Made by a program: the position numbers and the translations under genes. Below, in pieces: positions 1-8,293 of a DNA stretch of 44,523 bases; position 1 is the stretch's first letter; the number at the start of each line of letters is the position of its first letter. A model generated the notes under the pieces. The model made no database searches and had not been told where the DNA came from. It saw only the letters and a program-made list of their open reading frames with translations. Origin of the DNA: UBA4363 sp002393965 (lineage in GTDB: Bacteria > Bacteroidota > Bacteroidia > Bacteroidales > Paludibacteraceae); assembly GCA_946542925.1 (NCBI GenBank), contig CAMNLA010000054.1:1-44523 (forward strand), given 5' to 3'.

Positions 1-960
1 CATTTTGCTTCGCAAGGAATCGGGCGGCGCCTTGGCAGAGATTATGCATGCATAACTCTGCGCTCGGCTTGCTCCGACATCCCTGCCTGTATTCTGTCAT
101 TCCTACGGGACTTAGGTTTGTCTTGTTTCACAAGACATTTTGGGCGGCGCCTCGGGATAACAAATAAATTTGTTCTACTCTCGGCTTGCTCCATTGTCTT
201 GTTTCACAAGACATTTTGGGCATCGCCTCGGCAGAGTTCGAGTAAACTCGACTCTGTTCTCGGCTCGCTCCAAAATTGGGCGGATTGGAAGGTGACGCTC
301 CTACGGAGTTCTATATGGAAGATACATTTTATACAGGGACTCCGCCCTTCGGGCTACATCCCTGCCTGTATTCTGACGTCCCTACGGGACTATTTTAGAA
401 CTGCCGTTCTATGCAGGGACTCCGCTTCGCTGCATTTTGCTTCGCAAGGAATCGGGCGGCGCCTCGGGAAAACAAATAAATTTGTTCTCCTCTCGGATTG
501 CTCCAAAATTGAACGACGGAAAGGGTGACGCTCCTACGGAGTTCTATAAGGTCGAACGTTAGTTTGCAGGGACTCCGTTTTACTTCGTCCCTGCCTGTAA
601 TCTGACGTCCCTACGGGACTCTTCGTTTGGATGTGTGGGGTGGTGTCATCCCTTCGGGACTATTTTAGAACGACCGTTCTAAGCAGGGGTTGCACCCCTG
701 CCTGTATTCTGTCGTCCCATTGTCCAACAAGTTGGACATTTTGGGCGGCGCCTCGGGATAACAAATTTATTTGTTCTCCTCTCGGCTTGCTCCAAAATTC
801 GGGACTTACGTTGGGGCATTGGATCACTTAGCTGTAGGTGACACCCCTGCAGGGTTCTGTATTCTAATCTAGTCAGCAGGGTTCCGTCCTACGGACTCCG
901 CCACTGCCTGTCGCTGTGTCACCCCTTCGGGGTTGGTGCTTGGACTGAGAAGAGTTCCGT
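1..960. repeat. Intergenic mosaic of nested short palindromes
   Basis: No credible gene lies here. The stretch is built from repeated modules. Five copies of a long imperfect hairpin (about 21-75, 136-192, 212-277, 433-510, 737-799) share left arms like CATTTTGGGCGGCGCCTCGG and right arms like CTCGGCTTGCTCCAAAATT around different palindromic tips. Between them lie small hairpins with a TAC or TTC triloop and differing stems (298-308, 344-354, 378-390, 531-541, 607-619, 649-659, 886-896, 921-933), palindromes of the GCAGGG...CCCTGC type (683-701) and two TAGAAC...GTTCTA hairpins (396-411, 666-681). It probably continues left of the window. It resembles REP/BIME-like extragenic palindromes, but I do not recognise a named family. 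Confidence 0.85.
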
Positions 961-973
961 TGACGGATAAAAC

Positions 974-1005
974 AAAAAAGCCTTGCCGAAAGGCAAGGCT
1001 TTTTT
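974..1005 (-). terminator. Bidirectional rho-independent terminator
   Basis: A 9-bp stem (979-987 with 992-1000) closes a GAAA loop, with A-tract and T-tract on the two sides. It lies 26 nt after the stop codon of the minus-strand OmpA-family gene and would end that transcript. Confidence 0.9.
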
Positions 1006-1030
1006 GATATTAAGATAGTGAAATCTTTTT

Positions 1031-3151
1031 TTACTTGATCGCACCCTGTACGCGACGATTCTGCTTGCGGTTAGCATTCGAATTGTTAGGTACGAGAGGA
1101 GCGTCGTAAGACTTCGACTTCGTGCTCAACTGGTTAGCAGCAACACCCTGGTTGATGAACATCTTCTTCACTGTCTCAGCACGCTTCTGACCAATCTTCT
1201 GGTTAACGGCGTGAGAACCGATGTTACATGTATGACCTGTGAGTTCGAGGTTGATGTCCTTGTTCTCCTTCAGGATCTGAGCGAGTTCATCGAACACAGC
1301 CTGCTCTTCCTTGTTCATACGAGCATACGAAGTATTGTTGAAGTCGAAGTGAACCATGAGTTTCTCTGCGAGTTCCTGAGCTCTCTTACGAGCGTCGTTG
1401 ACAACTACAGGAGCCGGCTTGTTGACAGTACCGGTGTAGGTCAGCGTGCGGCAATCCTGAGCTCCGCTTGGGAGAGTGTAGCAGATTGTCGTTGTGCCAG
1501 CAGCCTTCGGCGTTACGTTTCCGTTCTGATCAACGGTTGCGACGTTCTCGTTGGAGCTGCTCCAAACACCCTTAGGAAGACCATTGATTACATGGAGAGT
1601 GGTGTCGTGGTTCACGTCATCGGTGAAGTTATTCTCGATGATGTAAGCCGAAACAGGTCCAGTTACCTGGAGAGGGAACTTACGGTAAACCTTACCGTTG
1701 TGGTTTACGATGAGCGTATCGATACCCTGCGCGATGAGAGCGACGTCGGTACCGCTTGCAGAAACTGCGGTGTAGTTAGAAGACCAAGAAGAATTGTTAG
1801 CAGTCTTGTTGGTGAACTTCTTGTCAACAGCGTAGATATTCTCGGAGTTGTCAGTCAAGAATACAGGCATGGAAGCCACGTGAGCAACGTCCATGATTGT
1901 ATCGTTGGAAAGACGAGGATAGTAGTTGTCAGCATAGGTCCAGTTCTCCGTGCCGAGGTGGCTCTTCAGCTGTTCGCCTACCATCTGGTTGGTGTAGCGT
2001 TTAGAAGTATCGCTGTCGCTTGCCTTACGTCCATAGACGTTGTCAGCAACGCAGAGTTGACGATCGTAGAAAGAGTCGGAAACCTTGACGGTCTTCTTGT
2101 AACCTACGATACCGCCTGCATATTCAGAAGCCTTCGCATCGTTGACGTTGATCGTCTTAGAGATGTGTGTTGCATCAGCAGCATAACCTGCGATACCACC
2201 GGCAGCCTTTGCGTTCTTTGCCTGAACGAAAGCAGCGTTGACTGCGTTGTCGATATCGGAGCGGCGAGCATAACCTACGACACCACCGACATTCTCACCG
2301 GTAGAAGAAAGGAGACCGGTATTGACGCTCTTGCTGATAGAAGAATTGTCAGCATAACCTACGATACCGCCGACGTTCTGAGCAGCGGAGTAAACCTGTC
2401 CGTAGTTAGCCGAGTTCTCAACGCAGGAGTTCTTGGTAAGGTTACCAACCACACCACCGACATTGAAACGGCTACCGTTGAGGTTACCACCATTGTTCGA
2501 TGCCTTGACAGCGGAGTGGCGATCCACCCAACCTGCGACACCGCCGACGTTGCGTTCAGCAGAAACGAATACACCGTCGTTGGTAGCGCCCTCGACGATG
2601 GACTTGTCGGAAACGACACCGACAACACCACCGGCACTTCTCTCAGCAGAGACCTTACCCTTGGAAACGGAAACGTTCTTCAGAGTCGAACCTTCGAGCA
2701 AGCCACCAACCACACCACCGGCATAGTCGAGACCTGAGGTCACCTGAGCGTTCTCTACCTTCAGATTTTCGATGCGAGCGTTTCTAACGATACCGAACAG
2801 ACCCTGATAGCTCTGATCCTGGTTGTTAACGTAGAGGTTACGCACCGTGTGGTTACCACCATCGAAGTTTCCGTCGAAAGGCTTGCTGTCTGACCACTTG
2901 CTGTAGGAGCCGATAGGCTGCCAGCTGTTGCCAGCACCGCTAACCGAGGAAAGATCGATATCTGACGTCAATTTGAAGTACTGGCCATAATAGTCAGTGC
3001 CTTCTTTCACCTTGTCTGACAAAGTCTTCAAATCCTGTGCACTTGTAATCAAGTAAGGGTCAGCACTCGTACCCGAGCCGCCACCAAACTGAGCAAATAC
3101 ACCAGCAGAGAGCATTGTCAAAGCAATTACTTCAATTAGCTTCTTTCTCAT
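1031..3151 (-). CDS. GLUG-repeat / Big_2 / OmpA-domain surface protein
   Basis: This 706-aa protein is probably exported and held at the cell wall. Residues 1-20 form a signal peptide ending in GVFA. Residues 144-350 carry eight copies of a GLUG-type repeat with core GGVVG at a period of about 29 residues (starts near 145, 174, 203, 232, 261, 289, 318, 346). Residues about 505-575 look like a bacterial Ig-like (Big_2) domain (NENVATVDQNGNVTPKAAGT). Residues 596-706 are an OmpA-C peptidoglycan-binding domain. The usual GHTD at the ligand site reads GHTC (639-642), while the Arg of the RAE helix (R657) is present. The gene is monocistronic, with a Bacteroidota -7 box upstream and a strong terminator downstream. 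A role in adhesion or surface display is inferred from the domains only. Confidence 0.88.
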   Translation of the reverse strand: MRKKLIEVIALTMLSAGVFAQFGGGSGTSADPYLITSAQDLKTLSDKVKEGTDYYGQYFKLTSDIDLSSVSGAGNSWQPIGSYSKWSDSKPFDGNFDGGNHTVRNLYVNNQDQSYQGLFGIVRNARIENLKVENAQVTSGLDYAGGVVGGLLEGSTLKNVSVSKGKVSAERSAGGVVGVVSDKSIVEGATNDGVFVSAERNVGGVAGWVDRHSAVKASNNGGNLNGSRFNVGGVVGNLTKNSCVENSANYGQVYSAAQNVGGIVGYADNSSISKSVNTGLLSSTGENVGGVVGYARRSDIDNAVNAAFVQAKNAKAAGGIAGYAADATHISKTINVNDAKASEYAGGIVGYKKTVKVSDSFYDRQLCVADNVYGRKASDSDTSKRYTNQMVGEQLKSHLGTENWTYADNYYPRLSNDTIMDVAHVASMPVFLTDNSENIYAVDKKFTNKTANNSSWSSNYTAVSASGTDVALIAQGIDTLIVNHNGKVYRKFPLQVTGPVSAYIIENNFTDDVNHDTTLHVINGLPKGVWSSSNENVATVDQNGNVTPKAAGTTTICYTLPSGAQDCRTLTYTGTVNKPAPVVVNDARKRAQELAEKLMVHFDFNNTSYARMNKEEQAVFDELAQILKENKDINLELTGHTCNIGSHAVNQKIGQKRAETVKKMFINQGVAANQLSTKSKSYDAPLVPNNSNANRKQNRRVQGAIK

Positions 3152-3259
3152 TGGTTTTATGAATTACTTTTTTGGTTATTTATCTGATATATAAAGTTTT
3201 AGTTCACAAGCGGGTATTACGCTAAAGTCACGTAACAACTTCTATGCGAAAAAACGCAA

Positions 3260-3267
3260 CAAAAATA
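3260..3267 (-). promoter_or_regulatory. -7 promoter box of the OmpA-family gene
   Basis: Read on the minus strand this is TATTTTTG, matching the Bacteroidota -7 consensus TAnnTTTG. It predicts a 5' leader of about 100 nt before the start at 3151. No TTTG is seen at the expected -33 position. Confidence 0.55.
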
Positions 3268-3589
3268 CATATTCTACTCCGATTAGCGATACGGAATTTA
3301 AAATTACCTATTTATTTTTATCATTTTTAACAATTCAGGCACAATATTAAGAGTAGGGCAAAAAGGGATCGGATACAATTCGTTGAAAAGTTTCGTTGGG
3401 GAGCAATCCGGGCATGGCGTTCCGATGGTATTTTCGGTTAGAGAGTGAGGATTGTTTTTGGAAGCAGGGTGGAAGGCCGTTCCGGGAGGTCAGAGACAGA
3501 GGCCGGAATGCGTGGTTTGTGTTTTGGGCGGATTATAGGGTGAGAGGTAATAAAACAGAGAGGAGCGCGCAGTGAGAAGGGATGAGATA

Positions 3590-3656
3590 TGTACTAAGAA
3601 CAGATTCCAAGTGTACTGAGAACGGAATCTATGTGTACTAAGAAACAGGAAAGGTG
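3590..3656. repeat. 22-bp tandem repeat, about three copies
   Basis: Units begin at 3590, 3612 and 3634 with the core TGTACT(A/G)AGAA; the first two also share GATTCC/GGAATC-like halves. A fourth partial unit starts at 3657 (TGTATTGG). The array ends about 20 nt before the -7 box at 3679, so a regulatory role is possible. Confidence 0.7.
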
Positions 3657-3678
3657 TGTATTGGAAAAATAAAATTCC

Positions 3679-3686
3679 TACATTTG
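3679..3686 (+). promoter_or_regulatory. -7 promoter box before the DUF349 gene
   Basis: TACATTTG matches TAnnTTTG. The predicted start of transcription is near 3693, giving a leader of roughly 220 nt before the start codon at 3915. No -33 TTTG at N19. Confidence 0.45.
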
Positions 3687-3914
3687 TAACCAATCTTCCT
3701 TATTTTTATTAAAACAGAGCGACCAACTCCCTGTCAAGGAGACTCGCCTCCCTCCTCCCCCGCCCTCCCCTTTCTCGCTGTTTCCTCTTACCTATCGGCG
3801 ACAACGGACGGTATGAGGCACACGGTCATGGAGCATTGGTATGCAAACAAAAAAAACATCGATACAATCAACGTAGTAAAAGAAACCAAGAAAAAACATT
3901 TGAACTAAAACGTT

Positions 3915-5591
3915 ATGGACGAACTGGAAATGAAAGTCGCTACGGACGGTAGCGGCCTCCAACTTCTGATTGAGCAACTCAAAGCTGCGGTAGAGAAAGA
4001 ATGTAACAACGAGCGGAATGCCGAAGTAAACAACCTGAAACAAAGTTTCTACAAGGCGGTCAGATCCCTTACGTCGCCGGCCGCAGGAGAGAACGACACG
4101 GAAACGGAGGAAGTCGGGAACCAATTGGCAGCCATGGAGCAAGAACTGAAATCGCTCATGGCCACATGGCATGAGAAGCGCCTTAAGCAGCAGGAGGAAG
4201 AGAAAGCGGCCCAAGCCGTCCATCAAAAACAGAGGCAAAGCATCATCGAGAAGATCCAGTCCTACATAGAGAAGCCAGAGGAGATTCATCTGCACTACAA
4301 CGAATTCAAGCAGTTGCAGAAAGAGTGGAAAGAAGCGGGCAGTGCCGAAGCATCGGCAATGGTTGCCCTGCAAAAGGAATACAACAAAGCCACGGAGTCG
4401 TTCTATGACCTGTTGAAAATGAACCTAGACCTGCGCGACTATGACTTCAAGAAGAACCTGGAGATAAAGACCCAGTTGTGTGAGCGTGCCGAGAAACTAA
4501 ACGAGGTCAAAGACGTCCTCACGGCATTCAGAGCCTTGCAGGAATTGCATTCGGAGTGGCAGCAGACGGGTCCTGTTGCCAAAGAGTTGCGGGAGGGACT
4601 GTGGAACCGGTTCAAAGCCGCATCGACGATCATCAACAAAAAACACAACGACTTTTTCGAAAACAAGAAGAAAGCCGAGATAGAGAACCTGCAGAAGAAG
4701 ACGGAACTGTGTGAAAAGATAGAAGCCATCGACCTTGGCTCGCTAGACAGCAACAAGGCATGGACGGCGGCGACGAAAGCGATTGCAGCCCTTCAGGCGG
4801 AGTGGAAGACCATCGGCTACGCCCCCATGAAGAGCAACAATGCCATCTATGAGCGATACCGCAAGGCGTGTGATACTTTCTTCAACAAGAAGAGCGAGTA
4901 CTTCAAATCCTCGTTTGACGAACTGAAATCCAACCTGGAAGCGAAAGAGAAACTGGTGGAGCAGGCAGAGGCTCTGAAAGACAGTGAAGACTGGAAAGAG
5001 ACCACGGAGAAACTGGTGGAGTTACAGAAACAGTGGAAGACCATCGGTCCCGTGCCACACAAAGACTCAGAGGTGCAGTGGCGTCGATTCACGGCGGCCT
5101 GTGACGCCTTCTTCGACCGCAAGAAGAACACGCAGAACGAGAAGAAGAAAGCCGAGATAGAGAACCTGCAGAAGAAGAAATCCATCATAGAGCAAATCGA
5201 GTCCTTCGAGGCAGGGAAAGACGTCAAAGCCTCGTTGGAAAAGGTAAAGGCGCTCATGGGAGAGTACAATTCGACCGGCCACGTTCCTTTCAAAGAAAAG
5301 GAAGCCCTGCATAAAAGATTCCGCAAGGCATGTGATGCCGTCTTTGATATCCTGCATGTAGAGGACGAGCAGCGTCCTGTTGACGTGGTGCGGTTGCGCA
5401 AGCAGATCGAGCGACTGACGTCAGACATCCAGACGGCGGAAAACAACATCCACTTCCTGTCTCCGTCCAACGCCAAGAAGCCGAATCCTCTGATAGAGGA
5501 GATGAAAAAGAACATCGAGAAGATGAAAGACGAGCGGGAACGTCTGTGCAAGCGAATGGAAAGTGCGGAGCGTGGTGCGGACAAAAAATAG
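3915..5591 (+). CDS. DUF349 domain-containing coiled-coil protein
   Basis: This 558-aa, highly charged protein has no signal peptide and no membrane segment, so it is probably cytoplasmic. After an acidic helical N-terminus it carries five related helical repeats of the DUF349 type, each with the pattern LQxEWKxxG...RFxxACDxFFxxKK (clear copies include QAEWKTIGYAP, KQWKTIGPVP and EYNSTGHVP). The C-terminus (about 480-558) is a Lys/Glu-rich coiled coil. The start is the ATG after an A-rich leader; the next gene follows 9 nt after the stop, so they are likely co-transcribed. DUF349 proteins are widespread in Bacteroidota, but I know of no established biochemical role. Confidence 0.9.
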   Translation: MDELEMKVATDGSGLQLLIEQLKAAVEKECNNERNAEVNNLKQSFYKAVRSLTSPAAGENDTETEEVGNQLAAMEQELKSLMATWHEKRLKQQEEEKAAQAVHQKQRQSIIEKIQSYIEKPEEIHLHYNEFKQLQKEWKEAGSAEASAMVALQKEYNKATESFYDLLKMNLDLRDYDFKKNLEIKTQLCERAEKLNEVKDVLTAFRALQELHSEWQQTGPVAKELREGLWNRFKAASTIINKKHNDFFENKKKAEIENLQKKTELCEKIEAIDLGSLDSNKAWTAATKAIAALQAEWKTIGYAPMKSNNAIYERYRKACDTFFNKKSEYFKSSFDELKSNLEAKEKLVEQAEALKDSEDWKETTEKLVELQKQWKTIGPVPHKDSEVQWRRFTAACDAFFDRKKNTQNEKKKAEIENLQKKKSIIEQIESFEAGKDVKASLEKVKALMGEYNSTGHVPFKEKEALHKRFRKACDAVFDILHVEDEQRPVDVVRLRKQIERLTSDIQTAENNIHFLSPSNAKKPNPLIEEMKKNIEKMKDERERLCKRMESAERGADKK

Positions 5592-5600
5592 GCTTACGAG

Positions 5601-7172
5601 ATGGTAGAACGTGTTCAACTCATTCTTCTGCCCGAACAGGCAGCCGATGAGCAGGCGCTTCGGAAAGCGGCAGCGGGTATGCTGGGCATTGCCCCTTCGC
5701 GCATCCATGGGCATCGGATTGTCCGTCGGACAGTCGATGCACGTCAAAGGCAGCCACGTATCAACCTCTCGCTCGACCTATATATTGATCAGGGAGCCGA
5801 AGCCCTCCCATCGGAAGAGGGCCTGTTCTCCTACCGTGACGTATCGGGAAAGCCAGGAGTAGTAGTGGTCGGAGCGGGCCCTGCCGGTCTCTTCGCTGCC
5901 CTGCGGCTCATTGAACTGGGATACAGGCCCATTGTCATAGAGCGTGGCAAAGCGATCACCGAACGAAAGAAAGACATCGCTGCCCTTCACCGCAACCAGG
6001 GTCTGAACCCAGAGAGCAACTACTGCTTCGGCGAAGGCGGTGCCGGCACCTTCTCGGACGGGAAACTCTATACCCGTTCGCATAAGAAAGGGAATATCAG
6101 TCGAATCCTGCACCTCTTTCACCTGCATGGTGCACAGGATGAGATTCTCTATGAGGCTCATCCGCATATCGGGACGGACCGTCTGTCCGTCGTCATCCGG
6201 AACATGCGAGAGACCATCCTGAAGATGGGAGGCGAGGTCCACTTCTCGTGTCGGATGACCGACCTGATTGTCAAGAGCGGCAGCGTAAAGGGCATCCGAA
6301 CATCGGACGGAAAGGAGTGGCGAACGGATGCCGTCATCCTTGCGACGGGTCATTCAGCCCGAGATGTGTATCATCTCCTGTCGTGTTCAGGTTACGTCCT
6401 TGAGAGCAAGGGGTTTGCGATGGGAGTCCGCGTGGAGCATCCACAGGCACTCATTGACTCCATCCAGTACCACAGGAAGGAGCGCGGACGTTATCTGCCA
6501 CCGGCGAGTTACAGTCTTGTTGCCCAGGCGGGCGGTCGCGGTGTCTATTCCTTCTGTATGTGTCCCGGCGGTCAGATAGTGCCGGCGTCCACATCGGACG
6601 GTGAGTTGGTGGTGAACGGCATGTCGAATGCACTTCGCAACTCCCCCTATGCCAACAGCGGCATTGTGGTCGAGATACGTCCTGAGGACCTTCCCGAGTC
6701 GATGAGGAAGGAGCATGGGGTACTGGCAGGTCTTGCGTACCAGCAATCGGTGGAGCATCTGTCGTACAACAACAACGGAGGACATGGTCTTGCCGCTCCT
6801 GCTCAGAGGCTTGGAGACTTCGTCCGTTCGCGTCTCTCACCGACGTTGCCGTCATGCAGTTATCTGCCCGGCATTCTCTCATCACCGCTGCACTTCTGGT
6901 TGCCGGAGGCGATCGGTCATCGTCTGCAGGAAGGTTTCCGTCAGTTTGACCGTAAGATGCATGGATTCGTCACCAATGAAGCCGTCATCGTAGGCGTCGA
7001 ATCACGTTCCTCCTCTCCCATCCGCATTCCTCGGGACCGAGAGACGTTGCAACACCCGATGTTGGAGGGACTCTACCCCTGTGGTGAGGGAGCGGGTTAT
7101 TCCGGTGGAATCACCTCGTCCGCCATTGACGGAGAGCGGTGTGCCGAAGCCGTGGCGAGACAGTTGTCGTAA
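5601..7172 (+). CDS. FAD-dependent dehydrogenase (COG2509-type)
   Basis: This 523-aa protein has an N-terminal segment of about 80 residues followed by a Rossmann FAD-binding motif, VVVVGAGPAGLFAALRL, with GxGxxG at 91-96. A conserved glycine-rich block, YCFGEGGAGTFSDGKLYTR, lies at 141-159, and a C-terminal FAD-contact region (CGEGAGYSGGITSSAIDG) lies near the end. This arrangement is typical of the uncharacterised FAD-dependent dehydrogenases of COG2509. The substrate is unknown. It sits 9 nt behind the DUF349 gene and 44 nt before yqeY, so the three genes probably form one transcription unit. There is no signal peptide, and its length is normal for the family. Confidence 0.9.
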   Translation: MVERVQLILLPEQAADEQALRKAAAGMLGIAPSRIHGHRIVRRTVDARQRQPRINLSLDLYIDQGAEALPSEEGLFSYRDVSGKPGVVVVGAGPAGLFAALRLIELGYRPIVIERGKAITERKKDIAALHRNQGLNPESNYCFGEGGAGTFSDGKLYTRSHKKGNISRILHLFHLHGAQDEILYEAHPHIGTDRLSVVIRNMRETILKMGGEVHFSCRMTDLIVKSGSVKGIRTSDGKEWRTDAVILATGHSARDVYHLLSCSGYVLESKGFAMGVRVEHPQALIDSIQYHRKERGRYLPPASYSLVAQAGGRGVYSFCMCPGGQIVPASTSDGELVVNGMSNALRNSPYANSGIVVEIRPEDLPESMRKEHGVLAGLAYQQSVEHLSYNNNGGHGLAAPAQRLGDFVRSRLSPTLPSCSYLPGILSSPLHFWLPEAIGHRLQEGFRQFDRKMHGFVTNEAVIVGVESRSSSPIRIPRDRETLQHPMLEGLYPCGEGAGYSGGITSSAIDGERCAEAVARQLS

Positions 7173-7216
7173 AACACATAGACGATACAAACCAAACTTA
7201 AATATCACACAAAGAC

Positions 7217-7663
7217 ATGACAGTATTTGACCAAATCGGCGAAGACATCAAAAAAGCGATGCTCGCCCATGACAGCGTAACGCGGGACACCCTGCGCAAC
7301 GTCAAAAAAGAATTTTTAGAAGCCAAGACAGCCAAAGGAGGGGACTCGTTTGACGACGCAGAGGCCATAAAGATCATCACGAAAATGGTGAAGAAGGGCG
7401 AAGATGCAGCCCAGGTATTCAAAGAGCAGAACCGTCAGGATCTGGCGGATGAGGAACTGGCGCAGATCAGCGTATTGAAGAAATATCTTCCTGTACAGAT
7501 GTCGGAAGAGGAGGTACGCAAGGCCGTTCAGGAGATCATTGCGGGGCTCGGCATCACCGACATCAAGGAAATGGGCAAAGTCATGGGTGTTGCGAGCAAG
7601 CAACTGGCTGGAAAGAGTGACAACCGTACCATCTCCACCATCGTACGAGAGTTGTTGAGTTAA
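7217..7663 (+). CDS. GatB/YqeY domain-containing protein
   Basis: This 148-aa protein has the full usual length of YqeY proteins, which are related to the C-terminal helical domain of GatB (tRNA-dependent amidotransferase). Visible family features are the N-terminal DIKKAMLAHD segment, TLRNVKKEF, the central LKKYLPVQMSEEEV and the C-terminal GKVMGVASKQLAGKSDN. GatB's tail binds tRNA, but the function of free-standing YqeY is not settled, so a tRNA-related role is an inference. It is the last gene of the plus-strand unit and is followed by a strong terminator. Confidence 0.93.
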   Translation: MTVFDQIGEDIKKAMLAHDSVTRDTLRNVKKEFLEAKTAKGGDSFDDAEAIKIITKMVKKGEDAAQVFKEQNRQDLADEELAQISVLKKYLPVQMSEEEVRKAVQEIIAGLGITDIKEMGKVMGVASKQLAGKSDNRTISTIVRELLS

Positions 7664-7691
7664 GCACAGAGATACACCGAAAAAGAAAGGT

Positions 7692-7731
7692 CGCTTCCCG
7701 TCGTCTTATCCAAAGAGACGGGAAGCGTTTT
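7692..7731 (+). terminator. Rho-independent terminator after yqeY
   Basis: An 11-bp perfect stem, CGCTTCCCGTC (7692-7702) with GACGGGAAGCG (7717-7727), is followed by TTTTCGTTTT. It lies between convergent genes. Confidence 0.9.
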
Positions 7732-7806
7732 CGTTTTCAGTTATCAAGGATGACGCATTGACGGACGTTTTGTTTGGGCGGATGAGAAAAATGGAGTGGT
7801 TATGTG

Positions 7807-8256
7807 TCAGGAAAAGATCAGGCCGTGGAGATAGAGCCAGAAGAGGTAGCGGATCCCTTTGCCCAAGAGCATGAGGGTCGCAGTGGGCAGGAGCGGACAG
7901 CGGACATAGCCAGAGGCAAGAGCGATGAGATCACCTATAACGGGCAGAAAGGAGAAGAAAACCATCCAAACGCCATATCGTCGGATTCGGTTCATCCAGA
8001 GTCGGAGTCGGGTCTCGCTGATTCGCAGGAAGCGTCGTATCCACTCCTGCTTTCCGAGGTAGCCCAAGGCATAGCAAGAGAGTCCGCCGAGCGTATTTCC
8101 GACAGTGGCAACAGCCACACAGAGCCAAGCATCGGTATCGGTGGCGAGAACGACGGCACTGAAGAGAGCTTCGGAGGCGAGAGGCAGGATGGTGGAAGCG
8201 AGAAAAGAGCCGACAAAGAGTCCCAAGTATCCGAAAACAGCCAGACCTTCCAACAC
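7807..8256 (-). CDS. YqaA-type SNARE-associated (DedA-like) membrane protein
   Basis: A small integral membrane protein of about 149 aa from the chosen start. Family features are FGYLGLFVGSFLASTILPLASE at the N-terminus, GNTLGGLSCYALG in the middle (the conserved G-N-x-G-G region of YqaA proteins), and a C-terminal RYLFWLYLHG. YqaA belongs to the VTT/DedA superfamily; some DedA relatives move lipids, but the role of YqaA is unknown. The frame is open to an ATG at 8334, which would overlap the preceding gene by 41 nt and add an Arg-rich, non-conserved segment. I prefer the GTG at 8256, where family similarity begins and where GGAGG lies 8 nt upstream. It is the last gene of a four-gene minus-strand operon. 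Confidence 0.82.
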   Translation of the reverse strand: MLEGLAVFGYLGLFVGSFLASTILPLASEALFSAVVLATDTDAWLCVAVATVGNTLGGLSCYALGYLGKQEWIRRFLRISETRLRLWMNRIRRYGVWMVFFSFLPVIGDLIALASGYVRCPLLPTATLMLLGKGIRYLFWLYLHGLIFS

Positions 8257-8293
8257 GACAGCGTCCTCCCCTCTCCTAGAAAAAAAATGAAAC

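Larger units (their letters stand above)
3152..3914. other. 763-nt divergent intergenic region
   Basis: No convincing gene. The half near 3151 is AT-rich and holds the promoter of the minus-strand OmpA gene. The rest holds a 22-bp tandem repeat (3590-3656), a plus-strand -7 box (3679-3686) and a long leader before the DUF349 gene at 3915. Open frames here lack family signatures and typical codon use. Confidence 0.7.

Noticed and set aside
118..831. Short open frames within the hairpin mosaic
   Set aside because: They simply follow the repeats, have no family features and odd amino-acid composition.
1..960. CRISPR array
   Set aside because: Repeats are palindromic, differ in length and are not separated by unique spacers of constant size; no cas genes nearby.
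1211..2737. 508-codon open frame antisense to the OmpA-family gene
   Set aside because: It is a by-product of the 87-bp GLUG repeats and codon bias; the minus-strand protein has a signal peptide and three domains.
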